Source of the DNA: UBA7446 sp024639165
GTDB taxonomy: Bacteria; Bacteroidota; Bacteroidia; Flavobacteriales; Flavobacteriaceae
DNA length: 64,000 bases
NCBI GenBank assembly: GCA_024639165.1
Contig: JAHEIX010000002.1
Span: 124,001-188,000 of the forward strand
Direction of reading: 5' to 3'
Shown here in pieces: positions 53,342-61,230 of this stretch (positions are counted from its first letter, which is position 1; the number at the start of each line of letters is the position of its first letter). Under the pieces are notes generated by a model. The model had not been told where the DNA came from and ran no database searches. It saw only the letters and a list, made by a program, of their open reading frames with translations. The position numbers were made by a program, and so were the translations under genes.

Positions 53342-55447
53342 TTAACTACTAAAGTATTGAAATGTTGCCAGTGCACCAAGATAGGCGATTACTGTCATGA
53401 CTACAAGCTGGACAGCAGGCCAACGCCAGCTGTTGGTTTCTTTTCGCACAATGGCTAGGGTACTCATACATTGCATAGCAAAGGCATAGAACATCATAAG
53501 CGACAAGCCAGAAGCAAGGTTAAAAACGGGTGTTCCATCGGAATAGGTTTCAGCAGACATGCGATTTTTAATGGTTTCTTCTTCCGAATCGCCTACATTA
53601 TAAATGGTAGCAAGAGTTCCCACAAAGACTTCACGCGCAGCAAAAGAACTGACAATGGCAATGCCAATTTTCCAATCGTAGCCCAGCGGACGAATTATGG
53701 GCTCAATCCCTTTTCCTATATATCCTAAGTAGGAATGTTCAAGTTTGTAGGCACTTAATTTTTGTTCAAAATTGGCTTCTGTTACCGCTGCTTGGGCAGC
53801 GACTATTTCAGGGGCATTTTTAAAAGTAGCACCTGGACCATTTGAAGCCATTACCCAAAGTAAAATGGATATTGCTAAAATGATTTTACCTGCTTCAAGT
53901 ACAAAGGACTTTGTCTTTTCAACTATGGTAATGACCACATTCTTCAACAGGGGAATGCGGTAGTTTGGCATTTCTACAACAAAATGGCTGGTTTGCTTTT
54001 TTGGTAAGGTCTTGTGTAACACAAACGCTGCAAGTAGCGCCATAGCAAACCCTAGTAGATAAAAAAACATAAGCACCAAACCTTGGAGATTTGCCCCTAT
54101 AATTCGTTCGTTGGGAATCACCAGACTGATGAGAATCAGATAAACAGGCAATCGTGCAGAACAGGTGGTAAAAGGGGTAACCAATATGGTGATGAGTCGC
54201 TCTTTCCAATTTTCAATATTTCGTGTTGCCATAATGGCCGGGATAGCACATGCGGTTCCTGAAATTAAGGGGACGACACTCTTGCCACTAAGTCCAAAAC
54301 GGCGCATCACACGATCTGTAATAAATACCACCCGACTCATGTAGCCGGTTTCTTCTAAAATGGCAATAAAGAGGAAAAGCAAGGCAATTTGAGGTACAAA
54401 AATGACAATACCCCCCAGTCCTGGAATGACGCCCTCTGCAATGAGGTTGGGTGCCAACCAATTGGGCAAGTTTATTTTGGCCCAATCGCTGAGTTGGGCA
54501 AAGGAGGTGTCTATGAAGTCCATGGGAACACTACTCCAATCATATAAGGCTTGGAAAATGGTAAATAGCACTAAAAAGAAAATCACAAAACCCCATACTT
54601 TGTGGGTGAGTACGCGATCTAACTTACCACGCAAGTCGGTTGCTTTGGCGTTGTCTTTGTCATAGCAGGCCTTGAGCACATTGTTAATATATTGGTAGCG
54701 TTTGATGGTTTCTTTCTGCTGGAGTCGTTTTAAAAAGGAGCCACTGCGCATATGATTGGCATCATGCGCTTCCATCTTCTGTCTTTCTATGCGCGCAAAA
54801 TTTACATCTTGGGTGATAACCAACCAAAGCTTGTATAGCGATTGATTTGGAAATGTGCGTTCCAGAGAAGAAAAATAATCTTGATCAATTTCGGCTATAG
54901 AAACGCAGGGGGCTGTTGAAATATTTTTGTAAGCAGCAATATGCTGCTTCAGCGTATGAATACCTTCGTTTTTTCGGGCACTTACCAGAACTACTTTTGC
55001 TTGCAGTAGTTCTTCCATTTTTTCAGCATCAATGCTAATGCCTTTGCGATTCATGCGATCGGACATATTAATGACCAAAATGGTAGGGATACTGAGGTCT
55101 TTAATTTGGGTGAACAGCAGCATGTTTCGCTTTAAGTTTTCTACATCGGAGATCACCACAGCAACATCTGGAAAGTCCTTGTCATTTTTATTGAGTAACA
55201 GCTCAACCACCACATTCTCATCCAAAGAGGAGGCATTGAGGCTATAGGTGCCAGGCAGGTCTAAGATACGCGCCTTTACACCTCTCGGTAGCCGACAAAC
55301 CCCTTGTCTTTTCTCTACGGTAATACCGGGATAGTTCCCCGTTTTTTGGTTCAGGCCTGTGAGTTGATTGAATACGGATGATTTCCCAGTATTCGGGTTT
55401 CCAATAAGCGCAACGTTTAAGTTTTTACTCACCTTATTTTCGAACAA
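53342..55447 (-). CDS. feoB: Ferrous iron transporter FeoB
   Basis: The 701-residue protein has an N-terminal G domain (G1 GNPNTGKSS at 16-24, DLPGTYSL, NMSDRMNRKG for G4), a helical GDI-like spacer, and a membrane domain with Gate regions (ISGTACAIPAIMATRNI; SFAAREVFVGTLATIYNV). It imports Fe2+ with GTP-dependent gating. It overlaps feoA by 14 nt and is followed by the Cys-rich peptide, giving a feoA-feoB-small peptide operon. Confidence 0.97.
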   Translation of the reverse strand: MFENKVSKNLNVALIGNPNTGKSSVFNQLTGLNQKTGNYPGITVEKRQGVCRLPRGVKARILDLPGTYSLNASSLDENVVVELLLNKNDKDFPDVAVVISDVENLKRNMLLFTQIKDLSIPTILVINMSDRMNRKGISIDAEKMEELLQAKVVLVSARKNEGIHTLKQHIAAYKNISTAPCVSIAEIDQDYFSSLERTFPNQSLYKLWLVITQDVNFARIERQKMEAHDANHMRSGSFLKRLQQKETIKRYQYINNVLKACYDKDNAKATDLRGKLDRVLTHKVWGFVIFFLVLFTIFQALYDWSSVPMDFIDTSFAQLSDWAKINLPNWLAPNLIAEGVIPGLGGIVIFVPQIALLFLFIAILEETGYMSRVVFITDRVMRRFGLSGKSVVPLISGTACAIPAIMATRNIENWKERLITILVTPFTTCSARLPVYLILISLVIPNERIIGANLQGLVLMFFYLLGFAMALLAAFVLHKTLPKKQTSHFVVEMPNYRIPLLKNVVITIVEKTKSFVLEAGKIILAISILLWVMASNGPGATFKNAPEIVAAQAAVTEANFEQKLSAYKLEHSYLGYIGKGIEPIIRPLGYDWKIGIAIVSSFAAREVFVGTLATIYNVGDSEEETIKNRMSAETYSDGTPVFNLASGLSLMMFYAFAMQCMSTLAIVRKETNSWRWPAVQLVVMTVIAYLGALATFQYFSS

Positions 55448-55658
55448 TGATTTGTAGTGCCGTTTCTCTTCTTATGGCCAGAAAGGATCCTGAAATGTTT
55501 AGGTATAAGGGATCCTTACTGGGTGCTACTTGCAGTAAATTCACCTTATTTCCAGGGAGACAGCCCATTTCGATAAGCTTCATGGGTAGTTTCTCTACAT
55601 CAAAAGATTCGATGGTAGCCACATCGCCAATTTCCAAATCTGCCAGCGTTAAATCCAT
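55434..55658 (-). CDS. feoA: FeoA, SH3-like partner of FeoB
   Basis: The 74-residue protein is a FeoA domain (LEIGDVATIESFD; MKLIEMGCLPGNKVNLLQVAPSKDPLYLNISGSFLAIRRETA) that supports FeoB at the membrane. It is first gene of the feo operon. A TACATTTG box at 55681-55688 lies 22-23 nt upstream, leaving a short leader. Confidence 0.95.
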   Translation of the reverse strand: MDLTLADLEIGDVATIESFDVEKLPMKLIEMGCLPGNKVNLLQVAPSKDPLYLNISGSFLAIRRETALQIIVRK

Positions 55659-55721
55659 TTATTTAGACCAATTTTAAAGAGCAAATGTAAGCTTTAGCAC
55701 ATTAAATAGACATAATAAATG

Positions 55722-56396
55722 TCACTTTTCTGCTATTAAAATGGCAATATCGCGGAGAATGTCGTCCATGGCTGCTGCCTGAGTACCGTCATAGTAGCCA
55801 CGGATGCGCTTTTGCTTGTCCACCAGCACAAAGTTTTCGGTGTGAATCATATCGTGGGGTCCACCGTCTCCATCTTCTTTAACAACCAAATAGGATTTGC
55901 GCGCAAGTTGATAAATTTCTTTTTTACTGCCCGTAACCAAATTCCATCTGCTGTCGTTTACCTTATTTTCTATCGCATAGCGTTTAAGCTGTTCCACGCT
56001 ATCTATTTCTGGAGTAACGCTGAAAGAAAGTAACTTAACAGCTGGGTATGGGCCTAGTCTTTGTTGCAGGGCATACATATTTTTTGTCATTATAGGACAG
56101 ATGCTAGGGCAGGTGGTGAAGAAAAAATCTGCCACATAGATGCTGTTGTCATAGTCTTGCTCGCTTATTGTTTCCCCATTTTGATTGGTCATGGAGAAGG
56201 GCGCAATGGTGTGGTATTTTTTTACGTACTGTATGCTTTCATCAACGAGTTCGGGGGCAACCATGGCGGGTTGGTAAACGGGCAGTACTACTGTTGGCTT
56301 CAAAGCCTTGTAGAAGAATGCGATGATAATTATCGATAGCCCTAAAATAACAAGGCCGACAAATCGAAAGCGTCGAAAAAAATGCAGCAATTCCAT
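55722..56396 (-). CDS. SCO1/SenC-family copper chaperone/thioredoxin-like protein
   Basis: The 224-residue protein has one N-terminal helix (about 12-30) and a periplasmic thioredoxin fold with the copper-binding FTTCPSICPIMTKN (CxxxC, about 87-91) and a later His in MIHTENFVLVD. SCO proteins deliver copper to the CuA site of cytochrome c oxidase. ATG 56396 is preferred over 56411 because TATCTTTG ends 4 nt before it. Confidence 0.92.
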   Translation of the reverse strand: MELLHFFRRFRFVGLVILGLSIIIIAFFYKALKPTVVLPVYQPAMVAPELVDESIQYVKKYHTIAPFSMTNQNGETISEQDYDNSIYVADFFFTTCPSICPIMTKNMYALQQRLGPYPAVKLLSFSVTPEIDSVEQLKRYAIENKVNDSRWNLVTGSKKEIYQLARKSYLVVKEDGDGGPHDMIHTENFVLVDKQKRIRGYYDGTQAAAMDDILRDIAILIAEK

Positions 56397-56400
56397 TTGA

Positions 56401-56408
56401 CAAAGATA
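56401..56408 (-). promoter_or_regulatory. -7 box TATCTTTG abutting the SCO1 start
   Basis: Perfect TAnnTTTG match on the minus strand, 4 nt before ATG 56396. It decides between the two possible starts. Confidence 0.55.
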
Positions 56409-56467
56409 CAACTTCCCCGTTTTTTAGCTCGTTCAAATCCCTTACATTTGTCTACTAAATTTTTCCC

Positions 56468-57808
56468 ATGGAGCTTTTCCTTATAAAGGGCGGTCAGCTG
56501 ATTTTAAGCTTGTCCCTACTTATAGTGCTACACGAATTAGGGCATTTTATCCCAGCAAAACTTTTTAAGACTCGGGTTGAAAAATTCTACCTGTTTTTTG
56601 ATGTCAAGTTTTCGCTTTTCAAAAAGAAGATAGGCGAAACGGTATACGGCATAGGGTGGCTTCCGCTTGGGGGTTATGTGAAAATATCAGGGATGATAGA
56701 CGAAAGCATGGATACCGAGCAAATGGCTCAACCGGCTCAGCCATGGGAGTTTCGCGCCAAGCCAACATGGCAAAGATTGATTATAATGTTGGGTGGCGTT
56801 ACGGTTAATTTGGTCCTCGGATTTTTAATTTATATGATGGTTATGTTCGTGTGGGGTAAGACGGTAGTCACCAATGACAACCTGGAATACGGATTGGCAC
56901 CTACACCTACTACAGCCTCTTTGGGGTTTGCTGTTGGCGACAAGATATCATCTGTTGACGGCTTAGCATTGGATGATGCTATGGACATCAACAAATGGTT
57001 GTTTTTACGTGATGTATCTACGGTAGATGTGGTGCGTGCAGATGGCACAAATGCCTCCATATCCATTCCCGAAGATTTTGGCAAGCAGCTTTTTGCAGCA
57101 GGTGAAATGATTCCTTTTGTACCTTATATCCCAGCCGTAATAGACCGTGTGGTGGTCGGTTCTTCCGCTGAAGCAGCAGGCCTTTTGGTTAATGATCAAA
57201 TCGTAGGCATTGATGGTACAGCTATTAATCCCTGGTATCCAACAACGCCACCTCCTGTCCAAGTAAGCAATGCTTTTAAGCAACGCCAAGCAGAAATGAT
57301 AGTTGTTCAAATCTCAAGGAACAATATCATCAGTGAAATTGAAATTCCGGTGGCCATGGGAGACACTTTGGGGATTTATTATAAAGGGACGTTCCCAAAA
57401 GCGATAACTCATACATATGATGCCGGGCAAAGTATCAAAGAAGGATTTAATTATGGTTACTGGACGTTGTATGACTATATTGCTCAGTTCAAATTTGTGT
57501 TCACCAAAAAGGGCGCAAGCCAATTGGGTGGTTTTGCCACCATTGGAAGTTTGTTTCCTTCCAAGTGGAACTGGCGTGTATTTTGGGAGCGTACAGCCTT
57601 AATATCCATTATTTTGGCCTTTATGAACGTATTGCCCATCCCTGCATTGGACGGAGGGCACGTGGTATTTTTGACTTACGAAATGCTGACAGGTCGCAAA
57701 CCACACCAAAAGGTTTTGGAATATGCGCAAATGGCAGGTTTAATTTTATTATTGGGCTTGTTTGTTTTTGCCAACGGTAATGATATTTATCGTTTTATAC
57801 TGTCTTAG
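56468..57808 (+). CDS. rseP: RseP-type site-2 protease (M50 zinc metalloprotease)
   Basis: The 446-residue intramembrane protease has the zinc motif HELGH at 22-26, two PDZ-like regions (about 115-290) and the C-terminal NVLPIPALDGGH (about 381-392) that completes the active site. It cleaves anti-sigma factors and signal-peptide remnants in the membrane. It is a single gene with TACATTTG at 56443-56450, 17 nt before the start. Confidence 0.94.
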   Translation: MELFLIKGGQLILSLSLLIVLHELGHFIPAKLFKTRVEKFYLFFDVKFSLFKKKIGETVYGIGWLPLGGYVKISGMIDESMDTEQMAQPAQPWEFRAKPTWQRLIIMLGGVTVNLVLGFLIYMMVMFVWGKTVVTNDNLEYGLAPTPTTASLGFAVGDKISSVDGLALDDAMDINKWLFLRDVSTVDVVRADGTNASISIPEDFGKQLFAAGEMIPFVPYIPAVIDRVVVGSSAEAAGLLVNDQIVGIDGTAINPWYPTTPPPVQVSNAFKQRQAEMIVVQISRNNIISEIEIPVAMGDTLGIYYKGTFPKAITHTYDAGQSIKEGFNYGYWTLYDYIAQFKFVFTKKGASQLGGFATIGSLFPSKWNWRVFWERTALISIILAFMNVLPIPALDGGHVVFLTYEMLTGRKPHQKVLEYAQMAGLILLLGLFVFANGNDIYRFILS

Positions 57809-57837
57809 CCTAGAGAATATTATTTTATGTATAAGCG

Positions 57838-57868
57838 TTTGATAGGAGTAAAATAAAAATTATATTTG
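57838..57868 (+). promoter_or_regulatory. tRNA-Asn promoter (TTTG-19-TATATTTG)
   Basis: TTTG (57838-57841), a 19-nt spacer and TATATTTG (57861-57868) form a textbook Bacteroidota promoter. It ends 9 nt before the mature tRNA and calibrates the distance from -7 box to transcript in this genome. Confidence 0.85.
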
Positions 57869-57877
57869 CCCACATTT

Positions 57878-57951
57878 TCCTCCTTAGCTCAGTTGGTTAG
57901 AGCATCTGACTGTTAATCAGAGGGTCCAAGGTTCGAGTCCTTGAGGGGGAG
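57878..57951 (+). tRNA. tRNA-Asn (anticodon GTT)
   Basis: The 74-nt cloverleaf has acceptor arms TCCTCCT / AGGGGGA (one G-U), D stem GCTC/GAGC, anticodon stem TCTGA/TCAGA with loop CTGTTAA (GTT) and T stem CAAGG/CCTTG. The discriminator is G and CCA is not encoded. A conserved sequence and a terminator follow, then the accessory region. Confidence 0.97.
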
Positions 57952-57958
57952 CAGGTAG

Positions 57959-57974
57959 TAACCGCTACATCACA
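57959..57974 (+). repeat. Left copy of a 16-bp direct repeat, beside tRNA-Asn
   Basis: TAACCGCTACATCACA begins 8 nt after the tRNA. A copy with two mismatches is at 62517-62532, at the far side of the accessory genes. Confidence 0.5.
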
Positions 57975-57985
57975 CATTAACCTTC

Positions 57986-58014
57986 AAGCCCTTCTCTGTT
58001 GAGGAGGGTTTTTT
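57986..58014 (+). terminator. Terminator after tRNA-Asn
   Basis: An 8-bp stem (CCCTTCTC / GAGGAGGG, one T-G pair) with loop TGTT is followed by six T. Confidence 0.85.
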
Positions 58015-58287
58015 CTTGAATTACACTTAACTGTAATTGTTTTGAACTCACAAGAAATTGATGTTTAAATATACAACATTTTACCCTGTTCTCGGCACTT
58101 TCTCGGCACTTTTTTACCCATTTTACGTCTACTTTTTTAACTCTGCCGAGATTGCTCGTATAGCCTAAAATATACAACGGCTGTATTTGAGTAACCTTTT
58201 CCAACTGCCATTGTAATTTCATCCCCATTAAGATTATCTTTATGTAGCCAATCCTAAAAACCACAAATACTTTTCTATTTTTGACGT
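58015..58287. other. Non-genic stretch with a possible coding remnant
   Basis: On the minus strand, from about 58250 to 58136, one frame reads WLHKDNLNGDEITMAVGKGY and onward without an internal stop but without a good start. Another frame stays open over 57977-58264 (95 codons) and looks non-coding. A short tandem GTGCCGAGAAA-type duplication lies near 58090-58112. I take this as decayed sequence at the island edge; no intact gene is supported. Confidence 0.35.
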
Positions 58288-58365
58288 ATGAGAAGTTTAA
58301 TATTCATTCTAATAGCATCAATTGGTATTTTACTATACTCTCTAATTATTAAATCTAAAAAATGA
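58288..58365 (+). CDS. 25-residue membrane micro-protein, copy 1
   Basis: The micro-ORF encodes MRSLIFILIASIGILLYSLI then IKSKK: one membrane helix and a basic tail. A second copy, 22 of 25 residues identical, is at 60899. In both copies the TGA overlaps the ATG of a following secreted-protein start (ATGA). Preservation of the frame and overlap in two copies supports translation; function unknown. Confidence 0.55.
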   Translation: MRSLIFILIASIGILLYSLIIKSKK

Positions 58366-58589
58366 AGAAAGTATTACTCTTATTATTAATTGCGCCTGTG
58401 GTTGGGTTTGGACAGTATGTGTTTAACACAAAAGAAGAGTTACAAACAGCTGTTGACCTTTATATTGCGGATAATAATAACGCTATTAACACATATGGAG
58501 ATATTAATACTTGGGATGTAAGTAACATTACAGATATGTCTTCTCTTTTTAAGGGTAAAACAACATTTAATGACATTTTCGTCAAATAG
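58362..58589 (+). pseudogene. Truncated BspA-like (DUF285) surface protein
   Basis: The 75-residue product has a signal peptide (MKKVLLLLLIAPVVGFGQ) and the beginning of a BspA-type leucine-rich repeat (INTWDVSNITDMSSLFKG, about 47-64), but it stops after one repeat. Full-length members carry many such repeats. After TTFND the sequence changes abruptly, so this is most likely a 5' fragment left by recombination. It overlaps the 25-codon micro-ORF by 4 nt. Confidence 0.75.
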
Positions 58590-58775
58590 CCACTTTAATT
58601 TTTCAAGTATACCTACCGCCCACCAATGCTCTAAAAGTGCCTGAACGCCCAAACAGTAGGGCTTAAATGGGCTGTTTTAACCCCCTAAAAGGATAAGTTT
58701 TTTCTAATAGCGCCAGACGAAAGCAAAACACTTTTGGACTTGGTTATTACTTATATGTAAACCAAAGAAAAAGTT
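58590..58775. other. Breakpoint region after the BspA-like fragment
   Basis: On the minus strand a 35-codon open segment (about 58540-58690) reads SPFKPYCLGVQALLEHWWAV and on, running out across the breakpoint. It has protein-like composition and may be a fragment of a mobile-element protein, but I cannot identify it. No complete gene. Confidence 0.3.
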
Positions 58776-59115
58776 ATGTTAAATACAATAGAATGTAAAA
58801 CCAAAAACATAAATGTAAGAGTCAAACCATCGGAGTTTGAATTGCTAAAAAAAGAAGCGTCAGAACGTGAAATGAGACTGTCATTTAAAGGAAATAAATT
58901 ATGTTCCAGAAAATACATTTATTGTAAAGCCTCACAGAATTTCAGAAGTACTAAACTCAATAAAATCTAATAATGGCCCTGCTCCATATAAAAATAAGCA
59001 TGAGGTTGTAGATGTCTTGAGGCAAGCTGTTTTAGATGGCTCAAATAAAGAATACAAAAAAATGCATGTTGATAATATCAAAAACATTGTAGGCAAACAC
59101 AGAATTTTAGACTAA
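58776..59115 (+). pseudogene. Frameshifted RHH/relaxosome-like protein gene
   Basis: The first frame encodes about 37 residues with NINVRVKPSEFELLKKEASE, resembling ribbon-helix-helix or MobC-type mobilization proteins. The frame then shifts by +1 near 58885. The second frame continues KEINYVPENTFIVKPHRISE to a TAA at 59113-59115. Uninterrupted, it would be about 110 residues. No classical slippery site fits, so a disabling indel is likely. The TAA is shared with repeat R1. Confidence 0.45.
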
Positions 59116-59180
59116 ATCATAGGCATATCCTCCTCTTTTAGTTCAGCTACTTCTAAACTTCTTAAGTAGGTTAGGGATAC
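59113..59180 (-). repeat. Repeat R1: copy of a conserved C-terminal coding fragment
   Basis: Read on the minus strand it encodes GVSLTYLRSLEVAELKEEDM plus PMI and a TAG stop. That stop overlaps the TAA of the plus-strand gene (CTAA). Compared with R3, most differences are synonymous, including TAG versus TAA, so the sequence derives from a once-selected protein C-terminus. The parent gene is not in the window. Confidence 0.65.
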
Positions 59181-59217
59181 ACCCCCTAATGCTTAGAAAA
59201 TTTTGTATATTTAAGAA

Positions 59218-59556
59218 ATGAAAAAACTTCTTCCATTTCTAATATTTTCTTTTCTTCTTCAAAGCTGCTTTAGTTACAAGTCAGTAAATTATAGTGATAT
59301 CAATAATGAAAAAAAACAAAAAGTTGAGGTATCAAAACTTGATAAAACAGAAGTTAAAGGACGTTTAATTTCTATTAATGAAAATAAAATAATTTTAGAA
59401 CATAAAGGACAAAATCAAACAATTCCAAAAGATGAAATTTATGATTTAAAAGTTAGAAAATTTTCTGTTTTGAAGACATTAACTGGGGTTGGAAGTTCGT
59501 ATGTTTTTCTGGGAATTGGTGCTCTTGCGATTTTATCATTGTCAGGATTTCCTTAA
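59218..59556 (+). CDS. Small lipoprotein, unknown
   Basis: The 112-residue protein has a lipoprotein signal (LIFSFLLQSC, Cys about 17), a central beta-rich region (VKGRLISINENKIILEHKGQ, about 48-67) and a C-terminal hydrophobic segment (about 88-108). TATATTTA ends 4 nt before the ATG. The TAA overlaps the minus-strand stop of R2 (TTAA). Not recognised. Confidence 0.65.
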   Translation: MKKLLPFLIFSFLLQSCFSYKSVNYSDINNEKKQKVEVSKLDKTEVKGRLISINENKIILEHKGQNQTIPKDEIYDLKVRKFSVLKTLTGVGSSYVFLGIGALAILSLSGFP

Positions 59557-59620
59557 ACTAAAGACAAATATTCTTCTTTAAGTTCTGCTACTTCTAAACC
59601 TCTTAAGTAGGCTAGGGATA
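59554..59620 (-). repeat. Repeat R2: second copy of the C-terminal fragment
   Basis: Minus-strand reading gives ISLAYLRGLEVAELKEEYLS, then LV and TAA. It shares TTAA with the lipoprotein stop. It is diverged from R1/R3 at the last residues. Confidence 0.65.
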
Positions 59621-59647
59621 TGTTTATTATATTTGATTATGAAAAAA

Positions 59648-60202
59648 CTATCTGTTGGATTTGATGAATTCTTTAACAACGTGCTCAATTATAATAGTTG
59701 AAAACCCCTGTCCACCGCCTATGCCTCCAAGATTTCTTTTCCAAGATAATGTAGCAGATGTTTTAAAGTTGTTTTGAACGTCTTTAACGGCAACTTTTAT
59801 GTAATCATTAACAGATCTGTCAAATTCAAATAAATACCTGCCGTTTACAATTAAGTTTCCGCTTTTTTTAGCATTATTTTGAGAGCCTTTTTCAATCTCT
59901 TTGAATTCATAAGTGCCTACATCTAAACCATTTAAAAACATTGCATTTTCAAATTCTGATATAATATAGTCCCAATTTTCTTCTGAAGCTCCAAAAGCTA
60001 GATTAGCAATTTTTTCAGCGGCTGTAGAGTTTAACTTTCTATCAACATAAAAAACAAAAGTTTCATTTAAATCTACTCCCCTATTTACAACTCTTAGTTC
60101 TAATTTTTTCTTCCACTTTTCAAACTTTTTAATTTCTTGTTTAGTGTACTGAGCGTTTATAGTTATAGGTAATAGCATTACTATTAGAAATATTTTTTTC
60201 AT
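59648..60202 (-). CDS. Secreted protein of unknown function
   Basis: The 184-residue protein has a signal peptide (MKKIFLIVMLLPITINAQ) and a soluble alpha/beta body with WDYIISEFENAMFLNGLDVG (about 77-96) and a Gly-rich WKRNLGGIGGGQGFS (about 153-167). No family recognised. It is divergent from the gene at 60221 with only an 18-bp gap. Confidence 0.65.
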   Translation of the reverse strand: MKKIFLIVMLLPITINAQYTKQEIKKFEKWKKKLELRVVNRGVDLNETFVFYVDRKLNSTAAEKIANLAFGASEENWDYIISEFENAMFLNGLDVGTYEFKEIEKGSQNNAKKSGNLIVNGRYLFEFDRSVNDYIKVAVKDVQNNFKTSATLSWKRNLGGIGGGQGFSTIIIEHVVKEFIKSNR

Positions 60203-60220
60203 ATTTGTTAAAATTTGTAC

Positions 60221-60820
60221 GTGCGAAAGGTATTAACTTTTTTGGTAATCTTAACTATTTCAGATGTTGAATCTCAAAACTTTGATGATATTAATTCAAA
60301 AATTGAATATTTAGATAAATTTAAATCTTGGAGATTTTTTATAGACAGTTTTGAAACAAGACAACAAGTTTTAAATTTTTTTGGAGACTCCGCAACTCCA
60401 ATGGAAATGAGTAACGGAACACGAATAATAAAAATTGACTTAAAGTTTGGTGGAGCCTTAGATTCATCCGTTGATTATTCACAAGTAACAGAGTATAATA
60501 ATATTAATGGAACGGAAATAAATTATTTTTATGAATCATACTTAAAATCATTTATTCCACAACCGAACCAAAAAACTCCAATGTCTTTAGAAGAATTTGT
60601 AGAAAAAAACCCAAAAGCTGATAGGACATTTTATTTTGACGGATTTAATTGGTTTGAAATGTCAATTGTGTTTTATTTTACAAAAAACAATAATGATTTA
60701 ATAAGTTCTTGGGAAAGCAGTCCAAAGATGAAACGGTTTTCAGACAAGAGATTTATTAGAAAGGTTAGAAAACATTATGCTCAAATGAACGAAAAACAAC
60801 TTTATAAAAGAGCAAAATAG
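60221..60820 (+). CDS. Secreted protein of unknown function
   Basis: The 199-residue product from GTG 60221 begins with a hydrophobic export-type segment (VRKVLTFLVILTISDVESQ) and is otherwise soluble. It has RFSDKRFIRKVRKHYAQMNE near the C-terminus. A TAAAATTTG sequence ends 3 nt before the GTG; TTG 60215 is the alternative start. The TAG is directly followed by repeat R3. Not recognised; low GC. Confidence 0.6.
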   Translation: MRKVLTFLVILTISDVESQNFDDINSKIEYLDKFKSWRFFIDSFETRQQVLNFFGDSATPMEMSNGTRIIKIDLKFGGALDSSVDYSQVTEYNNINGTEINYFYESYLKSFIPQPNQKTPMSLEEFVEKNPKADRTFYFDGFNWFEMSIVFYFTKNNNDLISSWESSPKMKRFSDKRFIRKVRKHYAQMNEKQLYKRAK

Positions 60821-60880
60821 TTAAATCATAGGCATATCTTCTTCTTTAAGTTCAGCTATTTCCAAGTCTCTTAAATAGGT
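60821..60880 (-). repeat. Repeat R3: third copy of the C-terminal fragment
   Basis: Minus-strand reading gives YLRDLEIAELKEEDMPMI and TAA. The stop abuts the TAG of the preceding plus-strand gene. Confidence 0.65.
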
Positions 60881-60898
60881 TTTTAGTAAGTTTGATTT

Positions 60899-60976
60899 AT
60901 GAGAGGTTCAATATTCATTCTAATAGCATCAATTGGTATTTTGCTTTACGCCCTAATTATTAAATTTAAAAAATGA
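60899..60976 (+). CDS. 25-residue membrane micro-protein, copy 2
   Basis: Encodes MRGSIFILIASIGILLYALI then IKFKK. It differs from copy 1 at three residues (R-S/G-S region, S18A and S23F type changes). Its TGA again overlaps an ATG (60973) that opens MKKVLYTLN and then stops, the stump of a second signal-peptide gene. So the duplicated unit is micro-ORF plus the start of a secreted-protein gene. Confidence 0.5.
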   Translation: MRGSIFILIASIGILLYALIIKFKK

Positions 60977-61001
60977 AAAAAGTTTTATATACCCTTAATT
61001 G

Positions 61002-61154
61002 ATGGAAACAATATTATATGTAGTCGGGGCAATTTTACTTTGTATTTTAATAGGTATACTTTTAAAAAAGCTTGGGTTTAAACCAAAACCACCTAAAAAT
61101 TATGAAGATTACATTAAAGGGGAGAATGGCAGGTCAGGAAAATACCTTAAATGA
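61002..61154 (+). CDS. 50-residue single-helix membrane protein
   Basis: Encodes ETILYVVGAILLCILIGILL as one membrane helix, followed by a polar tail (KKLGFKPKPPKNYEDYIKG...). Composition and the clean N-in helix plus tail look coding, but no homologue is recognised and it is too short to be sure. Confidence 0.4.
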   Translation: METILYVVGAILLCILIGILLKKLGFKPKPPKNYEDYIKGENGRSGKYLK

Positions 61155-61230
61155 TTAAAGAGTTGCCTTTTAGTGTAGATACAAATGGCAGATGCACTTC
61201 TTTTAATTCTTCTAATTAGTATATTTGAAT

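Noticed and set aside
57977..58264. 95-codon minus-strand gene after tRNA-Asn
   Set aside because: It overlaps the terminator, has poor codon character and a competing frame looks more protein-like; treated as remnant sequence.
58860..58900. Programmed frameshift in the RHH-like gene
   Set aside because: The required shift is +1 and the TTTAAAG sequence is not in the frame needed for a classical -1 slippery heptamer; a disabling indel is simpler.
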